Below, in pieces: positions 8,870 through 13,916 of a stretch of 13,916 nucleotides of DNA. The DNA lies in contig JAJRPK010000358.1 of the NCBI GenBank assembly GCA_024280785.1, positions 1 to 13,916 on the forward strand, read 5' to 3'. Position 1 is the stretch's first letter, and each line of letters starts with the position of its first letter. The DNA is from Gammaproteobacteria bacterium. GTDB lineage: Bacteria > Pseudomonadota > Gammaproteobacteria > Pseudomonadales > UBA7434. The position numbers and the translations under genes were made by a program. Below the pieces are notes generated by a model. It was not told the origin of the DNA. It did no database searches and was given only the letters and a program-made list of their open reading frames with translations.

Positions 8870-8893
8870 GTGATTACCATTCTCTGTGATTAC
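8870..8893. promoter_or_regulatory. GTGATTAC direct repeats, 16-bp period
   Basis: GTGATTAC occurs at 8870-8877 and 8886-8893, separated by 8 bp, immediately beside the 17-bp tandem repeat in the same divergent intergenic region. The spacing is short of two helical turns. It is a candidate operator, but the copies are only 8 bp long and could arise by chance. Confidence 0.3.
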
Positions 8894-8981
8894 ACGTTTA
8901 TAACGCTTCCATTTCTTTAAGCTTATTTTCACAGTCACTCAGTAAAACCACATTAACACCGATGATCAAGATAATACCTCT

Positions 8982-9743
8982 ATGTGTTTAATCCTAATCG
9001 CGTTTCAGCAAGATCCCGACTACCCCTTAATCATCGCCGCGAATCGCGACGAAAGCTATAGCCGACCCAGCAAAACGGGCCATTTTTGGGAGGACGAGCC
9101 CGAAGTATTTGGCGGTCGTGATCTGCAAGCCGGAGGCACGTGGATGGGGGTTACTCGCACAGGGCGCTTTGCCGCTGTAACTAACTACCGTGAGGCAGTC
9201 GCGCCAAGAGGGGATTTAAAATCTCGTGGTGATCTAGTCAAAGGATTTTTAACCAGTCAAATCGATCCCCACGAATACCTTAAAAACATCCAACGCTGTA
9301 AAGACCAATACACAGGGTTTAATTTATTGGTGGGTTCGGCCAGCGAACTGTTCTGTTATTCTAACCGTGAGCCCGACATTGTCCGTATCGAATCAGGAGT
9401 CCACGGCTTGAGTAATGGTTCATTGAACGAGCCTTGGCCAAAAGTAGCCGGCGGGAAAAGTGCACTGGCAGAAAAAATAAGTTACCGGGCGTCGCCCGAA
9501 GAAATGCAATCCATTCTACTCGACACGACAACTGTCAATGTTGATTTGTTGCCCGACACGGGTGTAGGGTTAGAAGCAGAGGAAATGTTATCGAGCCGCT
9601 TTATTCGCACAGAGCTTTACGGCACTTGCACAACCACCGTATTAAAATTTGATAATCACCATCGCATCGATTGGTTTGAACAATCGTTTGATAGCAAAGG
9701 TCCTATTGGCAGCAAACGCGAATGGTGGATTTCTAACAACTAG
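8982..9743 (+). CDS. NRDE-family (TANGO2-like) protein
   Basis: A 253-aa protein of the NRDE / TANGO2 family, named after the Asn-Arg-Asp-Glu motif seen here at residues 21-24 (IIAANRDESYSRP). The start MCLILIAF places Cys at position 2, as in most members; the fold resembles N-terminal-nucleophile hydrolases. GGRDLQAGGTWMGV and FAAVTNYR are further family blocks. The eukaryotic relative TANGO2 is linked to lipid, haem and Golgi/mitochondrial homeostasis; the bacterial role is not established. No strong Shine-Dalgarno precedes the ATG at 8982, but the conserved N-terminus fixes the start. It is the first gene of a probable unit running to 11244, with a 32-bp gap to the next gene. Confidence 0.92.
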   Translation: MCLILIAFQQDPDYPLIIAANRDESYSRPSKTGHFWEDEPEVFGGRDLQAGGTWMGVTRTGRFAAVTNYREAVAPRGDLKSRGDLVKGFLTSQIDPHEYLKNIQRCKDQYTGFNLLVGSASELFCYSNREPDIVRIESGVHGLSNGSLNEPWPKVAGGKSALAEKISYRASPEEMQSILLDTTTVNVDLLPDTGVGLEAEEMLSSRFIRTELYGTCTTTVLKFDNHHRIDWFEQSFDSKGPIGSKREWWISNN

Positions 9744-9775
9744 CGACTAATAGCTAAAACAGGAGCACCCAATAA

Positions 9776-10021
9776 ATGAATGACATAGCAACGTTAACGA
9801 CCTTTTTGGGTTGGTGTACATTTCTTAATATGGGCTTACTCCTTTATTCAACCCTAGTGACCACAGTTTTCAGAGAGCCCGTAAAACGGCTTCATAGCAA
9901 ATTACAGGGTATCGACAAAGACAAGTTGGATGCCCTTTATTTTAATTTTCTAGGTAACTACAAACTCGCAATCTTTATTTTTAATCTCGTGCCGTATTGC
10001 GCGCTAAAAATAATGGCCTAA
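9776..10021 (+). CDS. Small two-helix membrane protein, DUF6868-like
   Basis: An 81-aa protein with two predicted membrane segments, about residues 6-30 (LTTFLGWCTFLNMGLLLYST) and 60-79 (KLAIFIFNLVPYCALKIM). They are joined by a charged loop, REPVKRLHSKLQGIDKDKLD. The pattern, including FLGWCT, F/YFNFLGNYK and FNLVPY, matches what I recall of DUF6868; the function is unknown. The ATG at 9776 has AGGAG at 9761-9765 with a 10-nt spacer. It lies 32 bp after the NRDE gene and 40 bp before the SDR, consistent with co-transcription. Confidence 0.8.
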   Translation: MNDIATLTTFLGWCTFLNMGLLLYSTLVTTVFREPVKRLHSKLQGIDKDKLDALYFNFLGNYKLAIFIFNLVPYCALKIMA

Positions 10022-10061
10022 CTATTCTAACCTACTGAAGAACGGAGCCCACCGAAAAATA

Positions 10062-10820
10062 ATGGCTACAGCCCCCACTAATAATCATCGACGTGTAGCC
10101 CTCGTTACCGGCTCCACATCCGGCATAGGAAAAGCCATTGCCGAGCGGCTTGCCGCCGACGGATTTACCATTGCTTTCCACTCTAAGTCTTCCGCCAAAA
10201 CAGGGCAATCTTTAGCCGCGAGTTATCCCGGTTCAACCTATACCCAAGCTGATCTATCCGACCAAAATCAAGCTAAGCAATTAATCACAGACGTATTAAC
10301 TCATCACGGCCGCCTAGACGTTTTAGCCAACAATGCTGGCATCAACGCAACGATACCTCACCGCTCTCTAAAAGAAGCCTCAGCGCAGATTTGGCGCGAC
10401 TTATACGAGGTCAATGTCATCGCTCCCTGGACTCTTATTAGTGAAGCCGAGAATGCACTTCGCGACAGCTCAAGCCCCGAGCAACCTAGCTGCATCATCA
10501 ACATCAGTTCACACGCGGGCGTCCGTCCCAAGGGGGCTTCTATCCCCTATGCAGCGAGTAAAGCGGCGTTAAATCACGTCACCAAGCTATTGGCGATAAG
10601 TCTCTCTCCCGACATCCGAGTGAATGCAATAGCACCGGGACTAGTCGAAACACCCATGACTGAACAGTGGGAAGAAGCCCGCAAACTCTGGAGCGAACGT
10701 TCGCCCATGGGTCGAGGCGCACAACCGGCCGACATTGCCCAGCTCGCTTCGATGATTATTTCAAATAATTACCTTACTGGAGAAATAATCATTGCCGATG
10801 GCGGCCTCAATCTAACATAA
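10062..10820 (+). CDS. SDR-family oxidoreductase, FabG-like
   Basis: Classical SDR of 252 aa. The cofactor motif is TGSTSGIG (16-23), with Asp64 in QADLSD contacting the adenine, the structural motif NNAG at 90-93, and catalytic Asn118, Ser149/150, Tyr163 and Lys167 (Y-A-A-S-K). The C-terminal PGLVETPM and GEIIIADGG blocks are typical of 3-oxoacyl-ACP-reductase-like members. The segment after beta-2 (HSKSS) is uncharged or basic rather than Asp, hinting at NADP(H). A CGGAG lies 14 nt before the ATG, a long spacing. It is probably not the housekeeping fabG, because no fatty-acid genes adjoin. The epoxide-hydrolase-like gene follows 64 bp later, so a diol or alcohol substrate is possible. Confidence 0.92.
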   Translation: MATAPTNNHRRVALVTGSTSGIGKAIAERLAADGFTIAFHSKSSAKTGQSLAASYPGSTYTQADLSDQNQAKQLITDVLTHHGRLDVLANNAGINATIPHRSLKEASAQIWRDLYEVNVIAPWTLISEAENALRDSSSPEQPSCIINISSHAGVRPKGASIPYAASKAALNHVTKLLAISLSPDIRVNAIAPGLVETPMTEQWEEARKLWSERSPMGRGAQPADIAQLASMIISNNYLTGEIIIADGGLNLT

Positions 10821-10884
10821 ATCTAATCTACGCCATTGGCTAAGAGAGTATCCTTTATTCCTTCTAACAACCGGAGACAACCCG

Positions 10885-11244
10885 ATGAATTCGAACATAA
10901 CTACCGCTTTTATTGATGCTTGGGAAACACTAGACGTCGATGCCATTATGGATTTTTTTACCGAAGACGCGATATACACTAATATCCCTATGGACCCTCC
11001 TAATAACGGCAAAGCAGAAATACGTGCGTTTATTGAAGGGTTTGTGGGTTCGGCCAGCGAAATAGAATTTATTGTCCACCATCAAATTGAAAGCGCAGAT
11101 GGAATTGTTATGAACGAGCGTACCGACCGCATTAATTTTAATGGTAAAGTTGTCAACTTACCCGTAATGGGCATATTTGAATTCAGAGACGGAAAAATTT
11201 GCGCATGGCGTGATTATTTTGACATGGCTATGTTTGCCGGGTAG
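10885..11244 (+). CDS. Limonene-1,2-epoxide hydrolase-like protein (SnoaL/NTF2 fold)
   Basis: A 119-aa protein with a cone-shaped SnoaL/NTF2-like fold. The residues used by limonene-1,2-epoxide hydrolase (Tyr-x-Asn, Arg-x-Asp and a second Asp) can be placed as Y31 and N33 (YTNIP), R79 and D81 (ERTDR) and D110 (WRDYFD). This favours an active epoxide hydrolase over a non-catalytic NTF2-like protein; such enzymes add water to an epoxide in one step to give a diol. The ATG at 10885 is preceded by CCGGAGA at about 9 nt. It probably shares a transcript with the SDR upstream. The substrate is unknown. Confidence 0.82.
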   Translation: MNSNITTAFIDAWETLDVDAIMDFFTEDAIYTNIPMDPPNNGKAEIRAFIEGFVGSASEIEFIVHHQIESADGIVMNERTDRINFNGKVVNLPVMGIFEFRDGKICAWRDYFDMAMFAG

Positions 11245-11314
11245 TGGATCTGAGCATCATTTTTAATGCTTAATTAAAGGGATAAATGTTTTAACCATTG
11301 AAACGCAACGATCG

Positions 11315-11434
11315 ATGCAAAAAAGAATGTACTTTTCAAACATCATTACTTTAGACGGTGATCATTCGCACCTTTTATCTATGCCGGATGAGCTGGCTGC
11401 AAATATTTACAAATTAAGCGATATAGATCAATAA
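11315..11434 (+). CDS. Possible small ORF of 39 codons, unrecognised
   Basis: ATG at 11315 to TAA at 11434, encoding an acidic peptide starting MQKRMYFSNIITLDGDHSH and ending KLSDIDQ. The frame is open back to 11267 without another good start. No clear Shine-Dalgarno precedes it and no membrane segment or motif is visible. It fills the gap between the epoxide-hydrolase-like and GFA genes and ends inside the inverted repeat at 11431-11483. It may be a genuine small protein, a gene remnant or chance. Confidence 0.25.
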   Translation: MQKRMYFSNIITLDGDHSHLLSMPDELAANIYKLSDIDQ

Positions 11435-11483
11435 AGTTAATTGTAAGTTAACGCACCTAAGTAATTCCACTTACTAACTTTAT
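11431..11483. promoter_or_regulatory. 15-bp bulged inverted repeat just upstream of the GFA gene
   Basis: Outer arms ATAAAGTTA (11431-11439) and TAACTTTAT (11475-11483) are perfect complements. Inside them GTAAGT (11443-11448) pairs with ACTTAC (11469-11474), leaving only a 3-nt bulge on one side and a 20-nt loop. The structure ends 16 bp before the GFA start and just before the ribosome binding site AAGGTGAG, so it could be an operator or a leader hairpin affecting translation. No known riboswitch pattern was recognised. Confidence 0.45.
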
Positions 11484-11499
11484 AACTCTAAGGTGAGCC

Positions 11500-11919
11500 A
11501 TGTCAAAAACTACAAGCGCTAACGGTAGCTGCCTCTGCGGTAGCGTTAAAATTAAAGCCAGTCAGATAAATCAAAAAATGGATGCCTGCCATTGCTCAAC
11601 GTGTAGAACATGGGGTGGCGGCCCCTTTTTTAGTATTAATTGCGGGTCAAATATTTCTTTTATTGGAGAGAAAAATATTTCAGTATATGATTCATCTAAA
11701 TGGGCAGAGCGCGGATTTTGCAAAAATTGCGGTACTCATCTATTTTACAGAATCAAGCAAAACCAAAGTTACTCCATACCTGCCGGTGTTTTTACCGACG
11801 ATAAAGACTTTAGCTTTTATCTGCAAATGTTTGTCGAAGAAAAACCAGACTACTATTGCTTCGCAAACGAAACACGAATGCTAACAGGCAAAGAAGCCTT
11901 CGCTGAGTTTACGCCTTAA
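11500..11919 (+). CDS. GFA-family (glutathione-dependent formaldehyde-activating enzyme / CENP-V domain) zinc protein
   Basis: A 139-aa single-domain GFA/CENP-V protein. The zinc-binding cysteines are in place: C11 and C13 (CLCGSV), C30, C32 and C35 (C-H-C-S-T-C), and C74 and C77 (CKNCGTHLFY). The block GSCLCGSVKIKA at the N-terminus and the conserved RTWGGGPFFS are diagnostic. The prototype binds glutathione and accelerates S-hydroxymethylglutathione formation, but most family members, including this one, have no proven substrate. The ATG at 11500 follows AAGGTGAG with a short spacer. It is 255 bp after the previous operon-like cluster and has its own inverted repeat upstream, so it is probably transcribed separately. 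Confidence 0.9.
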   Translation: MSKTTSANGSCLCGSVKIKASQINQKMDACHCSTCRTWGGGPFFSINCGSNISFIGEKNISVYDSSKWAERGFCKNCGTHLFYRIKQNQSYSIPAGVFTDDKDFSFYLQMFVEEKPDYYCFANETRMLTGKEAFAEFTP

Positions 11920-12019
11920 AACAACTCTTAATGTGAATAAAAAGGTAATACGCACTACAAGAGCGCAATCTAATGTCCAGCAACCACCACTTTATTGGAG
12001 GTTGAGCGAGATGTCTTAA

Positions 12020-12047
12020 CGGCCAAAAGATAGTCGAGGCTTGGCCG
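12020..12047. terminator. Possible terminator hairpin after the GFA gene
   Basis: A perfect 7-bp G+C-containing stem, CGGCCAA / TTGGCCG, with a 14-nt loop lies about 100 bp after the GFA stop. A pyrimidine run, CTTTTCTTTT, begins about 10 nt beyond it on the + strand. The loop and the gap before the T-run are longer than usual for an intrinsic terminator, so this is a weak call. Confidence 0.3.
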
Positions 12048-12431
12048 ACAGCAAGTCACTTTTCTTTTATGTGAAAATAAAACTAATGAAAAGAAAGCAC
12101 ACAAACGAACGTCGTATGATCGCGAAATTCGCAATAAACCGGGTTATTAGTTTGTAGTGATTAATTGGGCCGGCAGTAACCCCTACTTGCCAGCGGCTAA
12201 GTGGCTTCAACGTCCGCTACGCGCACAGTAAACACTCTTTATGTTTTAATCGTGCTACGTAGCGTAGCCACAGTTTTTATCAAAGTTCTTCTCTTACCCA
12301 GCTCGTTCGAGCCGCTGTCAATGAACCGCTCCAGACTCGTTCCCAGCACCACCGAAACTGCGGCTCTCAATGGCTTGCCAAAATAGGAGTAAAACACGCG
12401 GTGTGGCTGTTCACAAATACCTCATGCTCGC

Positions 12432-12461
12432 AAGCTTCCGCGCTTAAGCGACGGAACGCTT
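12432..12461. repeat. Imperfect palindrome centred on CGCTTAAGCG
   Basis: The 10-bp perfect palindrome CGCTTAAGCG (12441-12450) is flanked by AAGCTTCCG on the left and CGGAACGCTT on the right, which pair with one bulged base. An alternative hairpin TAAGCG-(6 nt)-CGCTTA uses 12445-12462. It sits about 17-45 bp outside the left end of the insertion sequence. Function unknown; it may have been part of the target region. Confidence 0.45.
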
Positions 12462-12477
12462 ACGTGTACGGGAAATA

Positions 12478-12515
12478 TACATAGGTAACAAAACACGCAA
12501 GATACATAGGTAACA
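12478..12515. repeat. Left IS end with two transposase-site-like motifs, 25 bp apart
   Basis: TACATAGGTAACA occurs at 12478-12490 and again, identically, at 12503-12515, a 25-bp period; the match extends one base further out (ATACATAGGTAACA at 12477 and 12502). The segment is the inverted counterpart of the right IS end and probably binds transposase at two sites. Confidence 0.75.
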
Positions 12516-12542
12516 GTTTAGAGTGAGCGCACAGCCATTAGT

Positions 12543-12548
12543 AGGAGG
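12543..12548 (+). promoter_or_regulatory. Ribosome binding site deciding the transposase start
   Basis: A perfect AGGAGG ends 5 nt before the ATG at 12554. The GTG at 12548 overlaps this Shine-Dalgarno and so is not the start. Confidence 0.75.
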
Positions 12549-12553
12549 TGCGC

Positions 12554-13729
12554 ATGAACTGGAAAACGGTGAAACCTATGGATCAAAAAGTTTTGTTTAT
12601 TGCAGACAATCTTCGCAAGAGTGGCACGTTTACCGCGCTTTGTGAGCGTTACGGCATTAGCCGTAAGACCGGTTATAAATGGTTAAAACGCTATTGTGTC
12701 GATAGTATTGAAGGTTTGGAAGAACAAAGTCGGCGGCCCCATTATCACCCAGAGACAACACCTTATACTATCCGTCAGGCCGTTATAGACATTCGTCAAT
12801 CTCGGCGTATTCTTACCGGCGCTAAGAAAATTCAATCGGCTTTAGCGGCTCGTTTTCCGAATGAGCATATCCCTTCCCATACGACAATCAATAATATCTT
12901 ACGCCGTGAGGGGTTATTGCAGCCTCGTAAAAAACGCAAGCGGGTTACTCCTTATAGTAAGCCCTTTGCGGCGGTGAAAGCGCCTAACGAGTTGTGGAGC
13001 ACTGATTTTAAAGGGGAGTTCAAACTGGGTAATGGAAAATATTGTTATCCATTGACTGTCATGGATCACCACAGCCGTTTTCTGATTGGGTGTGACGGTT
13101 TGCTCGGCACGCGGCATAAAGACACTCAAAAAATCTTTATTAAATTGTTTAAAACCTATGGTTTACCCGATCGTATGCGCTCTGATAACGGCGTGCCTTT
13201 TGCTGCTCGTACATTGGCTGGTCTATCACGCCTATCCGTGTGGTGGATCCGATTGGGGATTTTACCGGAGCGAATCCAACCCGGCTGCCCACAACAGAAT
13301 GGGTGTCATGAGCGAATGCACCGGATACTCAAAGGAGCAACGACTACCCCTATTTCGGCATCATTCCCTTCACAACAACGTCAGTTCGATCAGTTTAAAA
13401 CCGAGTACAATACGATACGTGAACATGAATCACTACAAAATAAAACTCCAGCTGACTGTTATCAACCAGCAAAACGTACTTACCCTAGCCGACTGCCAGA
13501 ACTGGAGTATCCTGATTATTTTGAATGTTTCACGGTCAGTTCAAACGGTGTTATTTATTGGGGGAATGGGCAAGTGTATACTGCTCACGTGTTAGCTGGC
13601 GAGACTGTCGGTTTGGAATGTATCGATGACGGAATTTGGGTAGTTTACTTCGGCCCTATTCGTTTAGGACAATTTAACCAGCGTGATGTAAAAGGTGGAA
13701 AAAAGCCTTACTGGACAGTAAAAGTGTAA
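12554..13729 (+). CDS. IS481-family DDE transposase
   Basis: Transposase of 391 aa that cuts and joins the element's ends. An N-terminal helix-turn-helix lies at about residues 26-47 (FTALCERYGISRKTGYKWLK), followed by a second DNA-binding helical region with the basic stretch RKKRKR at about 126-131. The integrase-type (rve) core carries D151 (LWSTDFKG), D211 (MRSDNGVPF) and E253 (QQNGCHERMHR); all three catalytic acids are present and no stop or frameshift interrupts the gene. The pattern ERIQPGCPQQNG is typical of IS481. The start is the ATG with the adjacent AGGAGG. The TAA stop lies inside the inner right-end motif (13725-13737), so gene and terminal repeat overlap. The copy may be active. 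Confidence 0.93.
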   Translation: MNWKTVKPMDQKVLFIADNLRKSGTFTALCERYGISRKTGYKWLKRYCVDSIEGLEEQSRRPHYHPETTPYTIRQAVIDIRQSRRILTGAKKIQSALAARFPNEHIPSHTTINNILRREGLLQPRKKRKRVTPYSKPFAAVKAPNELWSTDFKGEFKLGNGKYCYPLTVMDHHSRFLIGCDGLLGTRHKDTQKIFIKLFKTYGLPDRMRSDNGVPFAARTLAGLSRLSVWWIRLGILPERIQPGCPQQNGCHERMHRILKGATTTPISASFPSQQRQFDQFKTEYNTIREHESLQNKTPADCYQPAKRTYPSRLPELEYPDYFECFTVSSNGVIYWGNGQVYTAHVLAGETVGLECIDDGIWVVYFGPIRLGQFNQRDVKGGKKPYWTVKV

Positions 13730-13762
13730 CCCATGTATCTTGCGTAAACTGTTACCGATGTA
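13725..13762. repeat. Right IS end with two motif copies, 25 bp apart
   Basis: TGTAACCCATGTA (13725-13737) and TGTTACCGATGTA (13750-13762) are diverged copies of the same 13-mer, with start positions exactly 25 bp apart as at the left end, and in inverse orientation to it. The inner copy includes the transposase stop codon. Confidence 0.75.
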
Positions 13763-13855
13763 GGTTGGATGTACATACGGCATTTTTTGGTGACTTTTTT
13801 TTGCTGTTGAAAAAAAGTTACTTGCCGTCGGGCAACTGTACATCCAACCTACATC
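13757..13855. repeat. REP-like palindromic element between the two IS copies
   Basis: Arms GATGTAGGTTGGATGTACA (13757-13775) and its complement (13837-13855) enclose an internally folding, A/T-run-containing centre. GTAGGTTGGAT / ATCCAACCTAC motifs are widespread in dispersed palindromic repeats of bacteria, from general knowledge. The outermost 6 bp overlap the outer IS end motif, so element and IS boundaries cannot be separated here. Confidence 0.5.
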
Positions 13856-13916
13856 GGTAACAGTTTACGCAAGATACATGGGTTACACTTTTACTGTCCA
13901 GTAAGGCTTTTTTCCA
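13850..13916 (-). mobile_element. Second IS481-family copy, inverted and partial
   Basis: By exact symmetry with the first copy, 13850-13916 is the same IS right end and transposase 3' end in opposite orientation, truncated by the window edge. The visible 67 bp are identical to the first copy, which suggests recent duplication, gene conversion or an assembly fold-back. Confidence 0.75.
13883..13916 (-). CDS. IS481-family transposase, C-terminal fragment of the second copy
   Basis: On the minus strand the final 34 bases encode G-K-K-P-Y-W-T-V-K-V followed by a TAA stop, identical to the end of the complete transposase. The rest lies beyond the window, so intactness cannot be judged. Confidence 0.7.
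   Translation of the reverse strand, partial: GKKPYWTVKV

Larger units (their letters stand above)
11920..12477. other. Gene-poor stretch with palindromes, between the GFA gene and the insertion sequence
   Basis: About 560 bp with no coding region I can support. A 61-codon open frame at 12201-12386 has no ribosome binding site and no recognisable protein. The stretch holds CGGCCAA/TTGGCCG at 12020-12047, an imperfect hairpin at 12169-12197 (GCCGGCAGTA against TACTTGCCAGCGGC with bulges), the 10-bp palindrome GCTACGTAGC at 12254-12263, and a larger palindrome at 12432-12461. No tRNA cloverleaf or CRISPR repeat was found. It may be eroded mobile-element flank. Confidence 0.5.
12478..13762 (+). 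mobile_element. IS481-family insertion sequence, apparently complete
   Basis: About 1,285 bp containing one intact DDE transposase gene and imperfect inverted ends. The left end reads GGTAACA-x4-ACGCAAGATACAT and the right end, in reverse complement, has the same blocks at the same spacing. Boundaries are set at the outer copies of the repeated end motif (TACATAGGTAACA left, TGTTACCGATGTA right) and could be off by several bases. No target-site duplication is evident: left flank GGGAAATA, right flank GGTTGGAT. A second, inverted copy starts about 87 bp further right. Confidence 0.8.
13696..13916. repeat. 80-bp perfect inverted repeat with a 61-bp centre, open at the window edge
   Basis: Bases 13696-13775 are the exact reverse complement of 13837-13916, with 13776-13836 between them. 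The left arm contains the last 34 bases of the transposase gene, its stop, the right IS end and 13 further bases. Because pairing is still perfect at the last base, the repeat probably continues beyond the window. The 61-bp centre also folds imperfectly (GTGACTTTTTTT against AAAAAAAGTTAC). Confidence 0.95.

Noticed and set aside
11251..11271. AGCAT...ATGCT hairpin after the epoxide-hydrolase-like gene as a terminator
   Set aside because: Only a 5-bp stem and no T-run follows it on the + strand.
8982..11919. The NRDE-to-GFA gene group as a new defence or biosynthetic system
   Set aside because: All members belong to general metabolic or uncharacterised housekeeping families, with no nuclease, toxin, sensor or scaffold signature; the only supported link is the possible SDR-epoxide hydrolase pair.
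12086..12157. A 23-codon frame starting MKRKHTNERRM
   Set aside because: Too short, no ribosome binding site and no motif; cannot be told from chance.
12160..12210. Imperfect hairpin considered as an integron attC site
   Set aside because: No matching core-site pair (GTTRRRY / RYYYAAC) at the proper positions and no integrase or cassette array nearby.
12300..12325. GTTCGAG resembling a tRNA T-loop
   Set aside because: It is part of the short palindrome GCTCGTTCGAGC; no acceptor stem, anticodon arm or D-arm is present around it.
12201..12386. A 61-codon open frame on the + strand before the IS
   Set aside because: No ribosome binding site, low-complexity Ser/Thr/Val-rich translation and no recognisable family; more likely chance.
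12548..12553. GTG start for the transposase, two codons upstream of the ATG
   Set aside because: The GTG overlaps the AGGAGG ribosome binding site; the ATG at 12554 has proper spacing.

Overview
The window looks like a chromosomal segment from a Gram-negative bacterium, most likely a gammaproteobacterium. This is inferred from the NADPH-type gltB-gltD pair, an NRDE/TANGO2-like gene followed by a small DUF6868-like membrane protein, and a secreted subtilase with a C-terminal sorting-type tail. No rRNA or tRNA gene was seen, so the taxonomic call stays tentative. Genes are densely packed up to about 11.9 kb. After that come a gene-poor stretch and an insertion-sequence cluster at the right edge.

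Region 1 (1-6.2 kb, + strand): the 3' nine-tenths of gltB (glutamate synthase large subunit, cut by the left edge), then gltD 28 bp later. Together they make the two-subunit enzyme of ammonia assimilation. A small VOC/glyoxalase-fold protein follows 60 bp after gltD. gltD carries a 15-bp in-frame tandem duplication.

Region 2 (6.2-8.8 kb, - strand): a short-chain dehydrogenase (SDR) followed downstream by a secreted S8 peptidase resembling bacillopeptidase F. An 11-bp perfect A/T-rich hairpin separates the two and helps place the peptidase start at the ATG at 7903. The peptidase faces the VOC gene convergently.

Region 3 (8.8-11.9 kb, + strand): a divergent intergenic region with two sets of direct repeats leads into a probable transcription unit. 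It holds an NRDE-family protein, a DUF6868-like two-helix membrane protein, a FabG-type SDR and a limonene-epoxide-hydrolase-like SnoaL-fold protein with the whole catalytic set. The SDR and epoxide hydrolase could act consecutively (epoxide to diol to ketol). A GFA-family zinc protein follows after a 255-bp gap whose 3' part forms a long bulged inverted repeat next to its ribosome binding site.

Region 4 (11.9-13.9 kb): about 560 bp without a convincing gene but with several palindromes, then an intact IS481-family insertion sequence. Its ends each carry two copies of a ~13-bp motif spaced exactly 25 bp apart. Beyond it, an 80-bp perfect inverted repeat around a 61-bp centre shows that a second copy of the same element starts in opposite orientation and runs off the right edge. 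The tail-to-tail IS pair with a REP-like palindrome between the copies is the most unusual structure here. I see no convincing undescribed defence or biosynthetic system.
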